Below, piece after piece: positions 7,480 through 16,021 of a DNA stretch of 36,239 bases. The position numbers were made by a program, and so were the translations under genes. How positions within the stretch are numbered: position 1 is the first letter of the stretch; each line of letters opens with the position of its first letter. The notes under the pieces were generated by a model that was given only the letters and a program-made list of their open reading frames with translations, was not told the DNA's origin and did not search any database. The stretch comes from Myxococcota bacterium. Its GTDB lineage: Bacteria; Myxococcota_A; Polyangia; HGW-17. The stretch spans positions 1-36,239 of the forward strand of contig JAHJMN010000185.1 of assembly GCA_018821305.1 (NCBI GenBank), read 5' to 3'.

Positions 7480-8121
7480 ATGAAGAGGCTTTTATTATCG
7501 TTAGCAACAGTTTTAGTCACCCTTTTCCCCGCCATTTCAAGCGCACAATTTCACGTAGATCCAATCGGCGGCCCCGCAGGCCCCGGCCCCATGATGCAAC
7601 CCCGCAGAGTCGGCTTTGTTCATGAATTTTCCCTTGTTGTATCCGGTCTTACCGGCGAAGGCGCAAAAGATTATGTCGCTGGCGGTGGTGCTTATTACAC
7701 TGGTCTTTTCCGTGCCCAGCCCAATTTCGCCATCGGTATTCACACAGGTTTCAGTTACGCAATGCATGCCGAAACTAACGATGAAATTCAACATGCTATT
7801 TTTGCAGGTGAAGCCAGATTTTACATTCCACTGGGACCCATGATGGAAGCCTGGGCTGCCGTAAACCTCGGTGGCGGATCCCTTCAGGAAGTCAGGGATA
7901 CCGGCTATGATGACGAATCACGTTCCGGACTTCTTGTTGGTTTCGGTCTCGGTCTTAACTGGTTCATTTCCCCGAATTTGAGTTTTGGTGGGTTCTTCAG
8001 ACTTTACAGACTCATGTGGAAAGATGACGCCTATGTTGAAACTGCAGATGGTACATTCACTGAAGCTGAATACTACGGACTGTGGTGGACCGTTGGTGGT
8101 TCCGTGACCCTTCATTACTAG
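7480..8121 (+). CDS. Predicted outer-membrane beta-barrel protein
   Basis: 213 aa with a clear Sec signal peptide (MKRLLLSLATVLVTLFPAISSAQ, cleavage after about residue 22). A Pro/Gly-rich segment follows, then alternating hydrophobic/polar strands rich in Gly and aromatics (for example GLLVGFGLGLNWFISPNLSFGGFFRLY). It ends in an aromatic residue (SVTLHY), the usual outer-membrane insertion signal. The size suits an 8-stranded OmpW/OmpA-type barrel. The ribosome site AAGGAGATATACAA is very strong, suggesting high expression. Function is unknown. Confidence 0.8.
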   Translation: MKRLLLSLATVLVTLFPAISSAQFHVDPIGGPAGPGPMMQPRRVGFVHEFSLVVSGLTGEGAKDYVAGGGAYYTGLFRAQPNFAIGIHTGFSYAMHAETNDEIQHAIFAGEARFYIPLGPMMEAWAAVNLGGGSLQEVRDTGYDDESRSGLLVGFGLGLNWFISPNLSFGGFFRLYRLMWKDDAYVETADGTFTEAEYYGLWWTVGGSVTLHY

Positions 8122-8291
8122 TACTCCGCTTTTTGAAGAATTTAAAACACGCCTGCCTTTTTCTCCGCTATCAATTTAATAACAAAAATCTCTTTTGTTT
8201 CATATAATTTGTAAAGTATACAGAATATATTCTTGAAATAATCTTCGAGTTAAAACATAATTCTTTTTGATAATTTCGGAGTACAGTCAGA

Positions 8292-8768
8292 ATGGTAAAC
8301 ATATCAGAACATAAAGATTTCAACATCTGCCCCGTTTGCTTCAAGGATCGTCCTTTTGAACTCGAACAGGACAATGACCCGGACAAGAAGCACCTTTTCA
8401 GTTGCGACAGTGATTTCAGAGGAGTCGGAAAGGATCAAACCATTCAGGATGCCTGGGAATTCGAAGAAGACGGTCATCCCAAGTTCTGGATCCACCTGTT
8501 TCCCATCTGCCCTGTATGCTGCGGTACCGGTATTGTGCTGGACACGGATGAGTTTGTCGCTCTTCAGGCGGAAGTCGCTATGGTTGTAGACAATCTGCTG
8601 CAGATCATAAAAGCCTACGAGCACCATCCGTCAATCCTGAGGGAACACACGGATCGCATTACGCTGGTTTTAGTTCCCATGATCGTCCGCAGGATTTTAC
8701 ACCTTGTCCCTCGACCGGCACGCCACAGTTATGCCAGGTACCTCGGAAACCTCTTTAATCTCATGTAA
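8292..8768 (+). CDS. Small protein with two CPVC motifs, unknown function
   Basis: 158 aa, no signal peptide. It carries CPVCFKDRPF near residue 13, a single Cys in FSCDSDFRG near residue 37, and CPVCCGTG near residue 75, enough to bind one or two zinc ions; CPVCCGTG resembles a DnaJ-type CxxCxG zinc knuckle. The second half is helical, ending with RPARHSYARYLGNLFNLM. The start follows CGGAG. It converges with the membrane protein gene at 8785 with only 16 bp between the two stops. I do not recognise the family. Confidence 0.75.
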   Translation: MVNISEHKDFNICPVCFKDRPFELEQDNDPDKKHLFSCDSDFRGVGKDQTIQDAWEFEEDGHPKFWIHLFPICPVCCGTGIVLDTDEFVALQAEVAMVVDNLLQIIKAYEHHPSILREHTDRITLVLVPMIVRRILHLVPRPARHSYARYLGNLFNLM

Positions 8769-8784
8769 ACTTTTTGTTATTGTT

Positions 8785-9642
8785 TCAGTCCTGATTTTCA
8801 AACGGCGGGGGTGTGGGATTTGATCTGGCATGGATCTTCTCAAGAGTTTGAGATGAGATGATCAGATTTTCCAGTACCTGATTTTCATCCTCTCGATTCT
8901 CCCCGTCGACAATTGTCATCCTGACCTCTTTTAAATTTAGAACATGGAAATTTTTACACTTTTTACATGTAGCCACATTCAAGGCCAGCCAGTGGGGCTC
9001 ATCCACCAGTTGCAACCAGTCAATCCAGCTTTCATCCCCGGCGAGCATCCGGGTCGTAATTTCATTTGCATATTCTGGATTGTAAAAATACGGCAGATTC
9101 TTTCGATCGACCCACTTCTGGCAATCTTCACAGTATACATTGTCGGCAAATGAACCAAACCACATGACAATAAACATTGTTATGTACAGTAAAGCCTCAA
9201 TCCCAAGAAAAATAGCATAGAGCATTCCACTGACTCGGCCACCTTTAATTGAAAACCACCCCGTTGTGACGAGATTGTCAATAATATTTATAACCATCTT
9301 GGGATTTGTGAGCAGTTCAAAATAATTGAGATTATGTTTCAGAACAAACAGAAAGGCAACCCAACTCACATACAGCGTAACCAGCCCCATAACAAGGGCC
9401 CCGACTAGAGCTGTGTATTTATTACGATTTTTGCCGTAGTTTTCCCCGACGAAATAAATATAAGCAACTAAAGCTACGAAACCAAGACTGATCATAAAGT
9501 TCAGATATATAAAAGGAATATACCGGACCAGATAAGCATAGGCTAAAGACAGTGGAAAAAGAGAGACCAGCCCCAGAGCTGCTCCGAAAAGTGGTCCTTT
9601 AATTGAAAATGTTCCGGATAATTTATAAAACTTCGGCTCCAT
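8785..9642 (-). CDS. Multipass membrane protein with a cytosolic zinc-ribbon-like tail
   Basis: 285 aa. The start at 9642 is chosen because AAAGGGAGG lies just upstream and because the longer frame would begin inside an R1 element. About four or five membrane segments occupy residues 15-165. The hydrophilic tail carries CEDC (YCEDCQKWVDR) and CKKC (ATCKKCKNFHV) about 60 residues apart, a possible zinc-binding pair, and ends Pro-rich (NPTPPPFENQD). R1 copy B lies 16 bp upstream of the start, so its promoter is either inside the element or beyond it. No family is recognised. Confidence 0.8.
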   Translation of the reverse strand: MEPKFYKLSGTFSIKGPLFGAALGLVSLFPLSLAYAYLVRYIPFIYLNFMISLGFVALVAYIYFVGENYGKNRNKYTALVGALVMGLVTLYVSWVAFLFVLKHNLNYFELLTNPKMVINIIDNLVTTGWFSIKGGRVSGMLYAIFLGIEALLYITMFIVMWFGSFADNVYCEDCQKWVDRKNLPYFYNPEYANEITTRMLAGDESWIDWLQLVDEPHWLALNVATCKKCKNFHVLNLKEVRMTIVDGENREDENQVLENLIISSQTLEKIHARSNPTPPPFENQD

Positions 9643-9658
9643 AAAACCTCCCTTTGTA

Positions 9659-9812
9659 GTTCGTGTCCTGAAATTCAATTTTTATCAAATTTGAGCATGT
9701 TCAGGAAAACATGCCATTCAGAACACTATAATAATTTCAAGGTCTTCATTCTTAATGTCCTGTGTCAAAATCCGGTGTAAACTTGAAAAGACCGTATTAC
9801 AGGACATTAACT
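9659..9812 (+). repeat. R1 element copy B with 5-bp flanking duplication
   Basis: A 154-bp relative of copy A, same plus-strand orientation, ending GTTCGTGTCCTG and CAGGACATTAACT. TTGTA flanks it on both sides (9654-9658 and 9813-9817). Its second stem is 9752-9763/9799-9810 (TTAATGTCCTGT/ACAGGACATTAA). Compared with copy A, a C-G pair has become A-T in both arms, so pairing is kept. The first hairpin has one mismatch and the second keeps 7 bp. It sits 16 bp from the start of the minus-strand membrane gene. Confidence 0.85.
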
Positions 9813-9900
9813 TTGTAGCCCCAAACGGTACCAACAGTCGCGTGAGTTTAAATTAGCATTATTTCCATGTCAATCCCGAGTTAAAGGCTGCTTTATATTT

Positions 9901-9914
9901 AGTTACTGTCCTGA
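9901..9914 (+). repeat. R1 end fragment fused to the left end of R2 copy 2
   Basis: AGTTACTGTCCTGA is the R1 end sequence. It joins GTAAAAGGATC, which in R2 copy 4 follows the R2 end ACCGCTTGCAGA. The junction replaces the R2 left end with an R1 end. Confidence 0.5.
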
Positions 9915-10128
9915 GTAAAAGGATCCAGACCCAATGCTGCTCGGTTAAGGCGTATTAGTTGATATTGAATGGTTACGCCCTGTTCCTGAACCTGTTTACC
10001 TGACTTCCTGATTCCCTGTTAAAAAAATCAGGTATTCAGGAAATCAGTAGCAGGAACAGGAAAATCAGGGGCTTTCTCTTGAAGCATTTCTTTAAACCGA
10101 GTCACAATCATATTACTCTGCAAGCGGT
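9915..10128 (+). repeat. R2 element copy 2
   Basis: The right end TTACTCTGCAAGCGGT (10113-10128) is the exact reverse complement of the left end of copy 4 (13878-13893). The centre is a long imperfect hairpin: CCTGTTCCTG at 9979-9988 pairs with CAGGAACAGG at 10051-10060, and CTGACTTCCTGATTCCCTG largely pairs with CAGGTATTCAGGAAATCAG around a TTAAAAAAA loop. The left end is replaced by an R1 fragment. Confidence 0.75.
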
Positions 10129-10428
10129 CCAGAACACTTCATGAGTAATACTATTGTGAGTTATTCTAAAGAAATGCTTCAGAAATGAGCCCCCTGTTTA
10201 CACTAACCATAACGCTCTAACTTTCGGGTATTTTAAAGTTTATTCCAACAATATATATATCCTGCAATATTCGTTATGACAAAAATGTCGTGCAATTCAG
10301 GTTATTTGTGTTCAAGAGCTCTATGGTCTCGTTCAACAACCTGTTATTACAAAACAATTTCAGAGAGGAATACAAATTGCTTAGACCGTTCGGGAGAAAA
10401 CCGCACCTGCATTGTCGGAGAATTAACT
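10129..10428. other. Intergenic stretch with an inverted R2 tail
   Basis: 10141-10180 is an inverted, roughly 80% identical copy of the R2 tail at 10081-10120, making a long cruciform with a 20-bp centre. The remainder (about 10200-10428) is AT-rich leader DNA of the GLQ-repeat gene, including ATATATATA near 10250. I see no further gene. The upstream open frame in phase with that gene has no ribosome site and no signal-like start. Confidence 0.5.
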
Positions 10429-11598
10429 ATGAAAAGTACTACACTTATCTTATTTGCGACTATGATATTTCTTTTTCCCCTTCGCGCGAATTCTTCTGAC
10501 TTATCCTTTTTTTATCGCAACAACTTACTTTTTAATTACGGCACGACGGATTCCGTCGGTTTTGCTTATGGCGCTTACGGAAACCTTTTTCGCAAGTCGT
10601 TTACCGGAGTCATGTACAGTGGGATTTTCAATTATACTGAAGGCAACATGACAGGACTTCAAGTCTCTCCATTTAATTACGTGCAAGGTGATTTTACTGG
10701 TGTTCAATTAAACACACTCGTGGGACTCGTTGACGGCAACGCTAACGGACTTCAATTGAGTGTTTTCATAAGTTATGCCGGGGGGAATTTTGACGGTTTT
10801 CAAATAGCCGGGTTCATGTCTCATACTATGGGTAATTTCGACGGCATTCAGGCTGCAATTGTGAATATCACTGAGGGCAGTTTCAGTGGACTTCAATTAT
10901 CTCCCGTCTTTAATATAGTAGGTAAAAACTCATCAGGAGTTCAATTTTCTTTTGGGGTGAATGGAGCCGAAGGTAAATTTACGGGGCTTCAGTTCTCTTT
11001 CATCGTTAACTTTGCGGACTCTATCAAGGGCGTTCAATTCGGTTACGTCAATAAAGCCGGGGAAGTAACAGGCGTTCAGGCGGGAAGTTATAATTACGTT
11101 TCAAAACTGAACGGCCTTCAGGTTGGTTTCGGAAACCTTGCGAGATCCGGAAACGGGCTTCAAATTGGTTTTGCCAATATCAGTAATGATTACAAAGGCT
11201 ATGCCGTTTCCCCCATCATTTTCAATTTAAAAGAATTTATTGATCTCGAAGCGGGCTGGACTTCGTTTGCAAAGCCATATGGCGGAATCATCTCCGGTAC
11301 AGAAAAGTCATATACGATGCTGACTTACAGTCCATCGTTAAAAGATGATGATGAAGGTGCCTTCGGTGTCCATTACGGAATCCGTCACCGGGACAAAACC
11401 TGGATGTTCGAGTCGGATATCGGCTATGTGTGGAATACAGCAGAAAACGGTCGGTATCGCGGGTTTTCAGCAATACGTTTCCGGTTGCATCACCGGTTCA
11501 CTGAGCATTGGTCGTTCTTTGCCGGGATGGAATTACTTAGAATTTTTGAAGGAGAAAATTCTGGACCCCGCTGGTTCATGGGCGTGAGACTTCAATAA
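10429..11598 (+). CDS. Surface protein with about 13 GLQ-type repeats (LA_2272-like)
   Basis: 389 aa. The start at 10429 has GGAG eight bases upstream and opens a Sec signal (MKSTTLILFATMIFLFPLRANS); longer in-phase frames have no such features. Residues of about 55-235 consist of 12-13 repeats of 14-16 residues with the core (T/N/S)G(L/V/I)Q(L/V/F), for example MTGLQVSPFNYVQGD. The regular spacing predicts a beta-solenoid. The C-terminal 130 residues look like beta-strands (IGYVWNTAENGRYRGFSAIRFRLHHRF) and may form a barrel anchor. The pattern recalls surface-repeat proteins named after Leptospira LA_2272; that assignment is from memory of the repeat style. R2 elements lie close on both sides. 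Confidence 0.8.
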   Translation: MKSTTLILFATMIFLFPLRANSSDLSFFYRNNLLFNYGTTDSVGFAYGAYGNLFRKSFTGVMYSGIFNYTEGNMTGLQVSPFNYVQGDFTGVQLNTLVGLVDGNANGLQLSVFISYAGGNFDGFQIAGFMSHTMGNFDGIQAAIVNITEGSFSGLQLSPVFNIVGKNSSGVQFSFGVNGAEGKFTGLQFSFIVNFADSIKGVQFGYVNKAGEVTGVQAGSYNYVSKLNGLQVGFGNLARSGNGLQIGFANISNDYKGYAVSPIIFNLKEFIDLEAGWTSFAKPYGGIISGTEKSYTMLTYSPSLKDDDEGAFGVHYGIRHRDKTWMFESDIGYVWNTAENGRYRGFSAIRFRLHHRFTEHWSFFAGMELLRIFEGENSGPRWFMGVRLQ

Positions 11599-11604
11599 AA
11601 CTGT

Positions 11605-11876
11605 ACCGCTTGCAGAATAAAAGGTTCGAAATCTCAAAGTGAATGTTTTCATCCTACCCTTTTTAATTAATTAATTGATATTGAATGGTTACGCACTGTT
11701 CCTGAACCTGTTTCCCTGACTTCCTGATTACCTGTTAAAAAATCAGGGAAGCCTGGTAAGCAGTAGCAGCAACAGGAAAATCAGGTAGGCAATTTCGCGC
11801 AGCGGAATGCTTTAGAGGGACTTTATCCTGAAGCATTTCTTTAAAACGAGTCACTATCGAATTACTCCGTAAGCGT
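11605..11876 (+). repeat. R2 element copy 3 between convergent stop codons
   Basis: Left end ACCGCTTGCAGAATAA (11605-11620) and right end TTACTCCGTAAGCGT form degenerate inverted ends. The centre has the CCTG/CAGG imperfect hairpin with a TTAAAAAA loop, and the tail GAAGCATTTCTTTAAAACGAGTC matches copy 2. It begins 6 bp after the GLQ-gene stop and abuts the minus-strand Sel1 stop at 11877, filling the whole convergent gap. It could act as a bidirectional terminator. Confidence 0.8.
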
Positions 11877-13712
11877 CTATTTCCCTTTTTTCTCTGTTGT
11901 CATCCGACAACTCTCGCTGTCTCCGAGGCGGCAAGCTTTTTCATACAACTCCAGAGCTTTCTTATTATCGACTTTAATGCCACCGCGACCTTTTTCATAG
12001 ATTTTACCCAGATTGAAACAGGCAGTCACTTCCCCGGCATTACATGCTTTTTCGAAATACCTTATGGCTTTTTTAACATTTTTTGCCGTTCCGCGCCCCA
12101 GATAATAGCTCATTGCCAGATTTGTACATCCTTGAGCAAAATTACCGAAGCATGCTTTTTTGTAATAATCGTAAGCCATGCGTTTATCGAGTTTCAGCCC
12201 GGTCCCGGTTTTATACATTTCGGCGAGGCTGTTGCAACTCGCCATCTCAAGAGCAATGCAATTCTTCTTATAGAGAGCCACAGCTTTCTTTAAATCTTTA
12301 GTTACGCCTTCGCCAAGTTCATAGAGCCTTGCGACATTCTGACACGCGGGAAGGTGCCCTGATTTACAGGCTTTTTCAAAAAGTCCGAATGCTTTTACTG
12401 AATCCGATTTAACAGCCACTCCACTGTGGTACATGTGCCCAAGATTGTTACAGGCGGTCATTTCGCCCTTTTTACATGACATCTCATAAAGTTTAAAGGC
12501 CTTAACGGGATCCGGTTTAACACCGAACCCTTTTTCATAGAGATAACCCAGATTGGCGCAGGCAATGGGCTCCCCCATAACGCAGGCCATATCGTAAAGC
12601 AAGCCCGCTCGTTTGAAGTTCTGCTCAACCCCTCGACCGGTTTCGTAGATATATGCCAAAAGCCTGCATGATTCCATTATTCTGCCCTGGCACGATTTCT
12701 CAAAAAACTTTACGGACAGATTGAAGTCAGGCTTATCCCCATCAATTCCCTTCTGATACATTTTTCCAAGAACGTTACAGCAATTATTCTCACCTTTTTC
12801 GCACCCAGTGGTATACATTTCCGCCGCTCGTCTTGGGTCCTTTTTCAATTTTTTTCCTTCAACAAGAAGATTACCTCCGAAAAGACATCCGAGACCTTCT
12901 GCCGCAGTACAGGCATCTTTATAAAGCTGGAAGGCTCTGGCATGAAAACCATCCTCCTCGTGGAGTTTTCCCTGCCAGATGCACCCTTCATGATGTCCGC
13001 TTTCACACCATTTTTTAAATACCTTAAGTGCTTCCTTCCGGTCTCGCTTCACTCCTCGCCCCTCGGATAGCATACGCCCCATGTACATACAGCTCTCACC
13101 CTGCTTTTCTCTGCACTTTTTTGAAAAGTAATTGTATGTATCCGCTGGATTCTTTGCCGTAGCAAAAACAAGGGAATGATATTGAAAACAGCTCTTTTCA
13201 AGTTTTCCTTTTTCGCAACTGGATTTATAAAGGATCCGGGCTTTTGGAAGATCCGGCACAAGATTGTCAAATCCCTTTTCCGATACCGTCCCGAGGAAAT
13301 GACAGTCTTCCCACACACCCTTATCACAGGACAGGTTGAGATATTTAATCATTTTGCCAGTGTTATAATAGTTGTTTTCCTTTAAAGCAAAGAGCCTTCC
13401 TGCCCGGGAGCAGGCTTTTACGGTGCCACATTTACATATTTCTTCGAGTTGAACGGTAGTATAACTCGATAAGTCAGTATTCTCATTAATTTTCTTGAAT
13501 GCTTTACAGGGATCAACTGCTGCCACCTGAGGAACTGGTTTTGTTGCAGGCTTTGTCTGCTTTTCCGGCACCTTTTCCGGTTGAGATTTACTTTCATCGG
13601 GCCCTGCAGTGGTTTTAGTGTTTCTTGATGTCCTGGAATCACAATAAACAAAAAGCAGCATAGTCACAGCTGCAGCAGTTATTATCGACATACTTACAAG
13701 TATTTTTTTCAT
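11877..13712 (-). CDS. Lipoprotein with about 13 Cys-rich Sel1 repeats
   Basis: 611 aa. The N-terminal signal MKKILVSMSIITAAAVTMLLFVYC ends in a lipobox-like VYC; a Lys/Pro/Thr-rich linker (about 25-65) follows, then Sel1/TPR-like repeats of about 36 residues with the consensus ACxNLGxxYExGxGVxxDxxKAxxLYExACxxG. Two Cys recur at fixed positions in nearly every repeat, as in Helicobacter cysteine-rich Hcp proteins, where they form a disulfide per repeat. Such solenoids act as extracytoplasmic protein-binding scaffolds. The lipid anchor and disulfides place it in the periplasm or on the surface. R2 copy 3 abuts its stop codon and R2 copy 4 lies upstream. Confidence 0.9.
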   Translation of the reverse strand: MKKILVSMSIITAAAVTMLLFVYCDSRTSRNTKTTAGPDESKSQPEKVPEKQTKPATKPVPQVAAVDPCKAFKKINENTDLSSYTTVQLEEICKCGTVKACSRAGRLFALKENNYYNTGKMIKYLNLSCDKGVWEDCHFLGTVSEKGFDNLVPDLPKARILYKSSCEKGKLEKSCFQYHSLVFATAKNPADTYNYFSKKCREKQGESCMYMGRMLSEGRGVKRDRKEALKVFKKWCESGHHEGCIWQGKLHEEDGFHARAFQLYKDACTAAEGLGCLFGGNLLVEGKKLKKDPRRAAEMYTTGCEKGENNCCNVLGKMYQKGIDGDKPDFNLSVKFFEKSCQGRIMESCRLLAYIYETGRGVEQNFKRAGLLYDMACVMGEPIACANLGYLYEKGFGVKPDPVKAFKLYEMSCKKGEMTACNNLGHMYHSGVAVKSDSVKAFGLFEKACKSGHLPACQNVARLYELGEGVTKDLKKAVALYKKNCIALEMASCNSLAEMYKTGTGLKLDKRMAYDYYKKACFGNFAQGCTNLAMSYYLGRGTAKNVKKAIRYFEKACNAGEVTACFNLGKIYEKGRGGIKVDNKKALELYEKACRLGDSESCRMTTEKKGK

Positions 13713-13877
13713 AACTTACCTTCTGGAAACATAAATATTCCGTGTCGCTAAACTCAATTTAGTCAGTTAAACCAATAAAATCTATATTCTTTGCACGAAA
13801 AACTCAATTTTCCAGATATAACCGTTGATAACGCATCCAGATTACAGCGATGCCCACGTTAGTTGAGCCAGAGTATT

Positions 13878-13972
13878 ACCGCTTGCAGAGTAAAAGGATC
13901 GAAATTGGGAAATTGAATTAAAAATTACGTTCCTTTTATTTATTAATTGATATTGAATGTTTACGCCCTGAA
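13878..13972 (+). repeat. R2 element copy 4, truncated
   Basis: The left end ACCGCTTGCAGAGTAA is intact at 13878-13893, followed by AAGGATCGAAATTGGG and ATTAATTGATATTGAATGTTTACGCC as in the other copies. Homology ends at the stop codon of the minus-strand methyltransferase gene (13973-13975), so the hairpin core and right end are missing. It occupies the second half of the 260-bp gap; the first half shows nothing recognisable. Confidence 0.65.
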
Positions 13973-15160
13973 TCAGCGAGTAAGAAGGGAAATCATTTCA
14001 AAGTGCGCTGTCATCGGCATTGTGTTGATTGCTCTTATAGCCCGATGTTCATATCCACCCTGAATCAGGCGTGAAATATCTCTGGCTCCGGTCATGGGAT
14101 CGCAACTTATCAATATTATTGCCCCGGGAGCGAGGGAGATGAGTTTTTCCGTCACCACTTTGTCCATTCCCTCCCGCGGCGGATCGCTCACCACAACGGA
14201 AATGCCTTCAATATCCGGGAAAAACGAAGCACTCTTACCGTAAAATTTCGATCTTTTTACGTTTTTATAAAACTGTTTTGCTACATCTGATGTTTCAACG
14301 GCATGAACAACCGCTACATCTTCGAGGTATCGGGTTATGTTGCCACTACCGGCATAAAGCTCGAGGATCTCCCCACTGTGGTACACCATGTTCAAAAAAT
14401 CCATTACGGCACCGATAATCGCTTTATTAGCAGACAAACCTGCCTGGGCGAACTCACCGGGAGCTTTGTAAAACGGTTTGCCATCAAAAATATCTATATC
14501 TTCAGTGCCATATATGAGTTTTTTTCCCGAAATCAGTGAGATTATTCTGTCTTCGGTTTCCGGGATCCTGGTTATTTTTTCCTTTGTGCGAATCGCAATT
14601 TCATTTCGGTGGGTCCACTCAATGGTAAATTCACCGTCGCAGCCGAGGGAAGTTACCAACCTGAGGTCTTCGGGTACTGCGCAAACGGGGCAGAAATCAA
14701 CTATTGCCAGACGATCGGACAAACCCTGACGAAGGAATGTTTTACCACCGGAAATAACCCCGCGGAGTCGATTACGATATTTAGTCTGGGGACCACATTC
14801 CTCTACCATCCGGGGAAGTACAGGACTTGGTTTATGCTGCCGAAATGCCCGACAAATCATTTCCAGTTTGGCTTCAAGCTCCGTCTCCATTGAGACACCC
14901 ATCATAGGACAGCCACCACAGAACTCCCGCTTTGGAGCATCAGGACTTAAGTAAAATGGGCAGACATTGGCTGTCCGTTTGTCAGATTTTTTAACAAACT
15001 CGATTACTCGACCAGTCCAGAATTTGCCCTTTCCCGTGATTTCGATGCTGCATACATCCCCGGGTACCGTTCCGGGAACCAGAACAGGTTTTTTATCAAC
15101 AAAACCCATTCCGAAACCGTTACCGCCGGAAAAATTTTTAATCTCAATAGTTTCTGTCAT
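13973..15160 (-). CDS. TrmA/RlmD-family RNA (uracil-5)-methyltransferase
   Basis: 395 aa, cytoplasmic SAM-dependent enzyme. A TRAM-type RNA-binding domain fills about 1-58. A probable 4Fe-4S site is formed by C67, C81, C84 (CPFY...CGGCPMM) and C157 or C160. The methyltransferase core has ILELYAGSGNITRYL, the DPPREG motif and ISCDPMTGARD with the catalytic Cys near 353. The general base lies in MPMTAHFEMI (Glu near 388), where canonical members have FPxTxHxExV. It is the last gene of a three-gene operon, its ATG one base after the TGT-like gene's TAA. Whether it modifies 23S rRNA, tRNA or something else cannot be read; a second, quite different paralogue lies at 23095. Confidence 0.87.
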   Translation of the reverse strand: MTETIEIKNFSGGNGFGMGFVDKKPVLVPGTVPGDVCSIEITGKGKFWTGRVIEFVKKSDKRTANVCPFYLSPDAPKREFCGGCPMMGVSMETELEAKLEMICRAFRQHKPSPVLPRMVEECGPQTKYRNRLRGVISGGKTFLRQGLSDRLAIVDFCPVCAVPEDLRLVTSLGCDGEFTIEWTHRNEIAIRTKEKITRIPETEDRIISLISGKKLIYGTEDIDIFDGKPFYKAPGEFAQAGLSANKAIIGAVMDFLNMVYHSGEILELYAGSGNITRYLEDVAVVHAVETSDVAKQFYKNVKRSKFYGKSASFFPDIEGISVVVSDPPREGMDKVVTEKLISLAPGAIILISCDPMTGARDISRLIQGGYEHRAIRAINTMPMTAHFEMISLLTR

Positions 15161-15161
15161 A

Positions 15162-16007
15162 TTATTCTTTCAGGAGAGTTGTTCTCATCGCCATGGCGGC
15201 ACCGGCATCCAATTGCCTTCCGCTTATTTTGCACAGGTTATACAGGGCAAGATGAATAATTTCAAGTCTGGAAGGACTTTCAATGATTTTGTCACTTCCC
15301 ACGGCCTTCCCGGAAAGGGCAAGTTTGATCCACGTACTTGAATCCGTTGTTATTTCTGAATTCGTTAAGATATGAGGAATCGTTGTCAAACCGAAAAAAT
15401 GCACTGGACGGTCATCCCATAAATCCATTATGTCGCCGATTATTTTTTCCATAAGAATTTTATCCCGGCGGTACTGAAGCAAAGCGCCAACAGCTAATCC
15501 GTCAAAATCCTCATCCCGCAATTTTTCAATATGCCGCCTCATCAACGGAAGGGAAGGATGGGCACTAATGGAAGCATATAACTTCATTGATCGTTTACGA
15601 CGCTGGCTCAGGGCAAAAAGGGCGTTATTCAAGCTTTCTTCATACCGGATGGTGACGGTTTTGTCATCATCGGAGGCTCGAACAGGAATATCAAGGGTGA
15701 AAGCCACATAAGCATGCTTTTCCTGATAATCCAGAAGCTCTGTTGCTCGAATCGGAAACTCCGTGTCTCCAAATTTCAGAATAACCGAGGTAGTGTCGCA
15801 ATCGTCGCGTTTCAGAGTCCCGCCATAGGCCAGATAACCATACGACCCGCTGTCCAGAAATATCCTCACATCAGGAAAAGTACTTCCCGATCGACACGCA
15901 TAAGGATAACTTATAAGAACCTCTTTAATTGTTAAAGGAAGATAGGGCCACAGAAGCTTTTCTGTGTAATGAATCCCGGAAATTACCGGAATATTTCTAT
16001 AATTCAT
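15162..16007 (-). CDS. Minimal TGT-fold (tRNA-guanine transglycosylase-like) protein lacking the zinc site
   Basis: 281 aa against 370 or more for classical TGT. Several TGT landmarks appear in order: IFLDSGSYGYLAYGG (D52, like the archaeal DSGSxQ loop that binds the incoming base), VAFTLDIP (about 101-108, equivalent to the MxFDEC region), DFDGLAVGAL (167-176, like GxDGxAIGGL), RPVHFFGL (200-207) and TTDSSTWIKLALSG, where D222 aligns with the Asp nucleophile. The C-terminal CxCxxC...H zinc cluster is absent. This family exchanges a guanine base for a 7-deazaguanine in RNA, or in DNA for DpdA relatives. It lies between an acidic protein and an RNA methyltransferase gene, so a nucleic-acid modification role is likely; the substrate is unknown. 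The family call is from motifs only. Confidence 0.68.
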   Translation of the reverse strand: MNYRNIPVISGIHYTEKLLWPYLPLTIKEVLISYPYACRSGSTFPDVRIFLDSGSYGYLAYGGTLKRDDCDTTSVILKFGDTEFPIRATELLDYQEKHAYVAFTLDIPVRASDDDKTVTIRYEESLNNALFALSQRRKRSMKLYASISAHPSLPLMRRHIEKLRDEDFDGLAVGALLQYRRDKILMEKIIGDIMDLWDDRPVHFFGLTTIPHILTNSEITTDSSTWIKLALSGKAVGSDKIIESPSRLEIIHLALYNLCKISGRQLDAGAAMAMRTTLLKE

Positions 16008-16021
16008 TCAGGAGAGACACC

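Noticed and set aside
7465-7482. Leader AAGGAGATATACAA resembling the T7 gene 10 / pET vector ribosome site
   Set aside because: It matches only over the SD and a few AT bases, with no T7 promoter, lac operator or vector sequence nearby. It is a natural strong SD.
10276-10428. Upstream extension of the GLQ-repeat protein by 51 codons
   Set aside because: It lacks a ribosome site and would bury the signal peptide; the ATG at 10429 has both.
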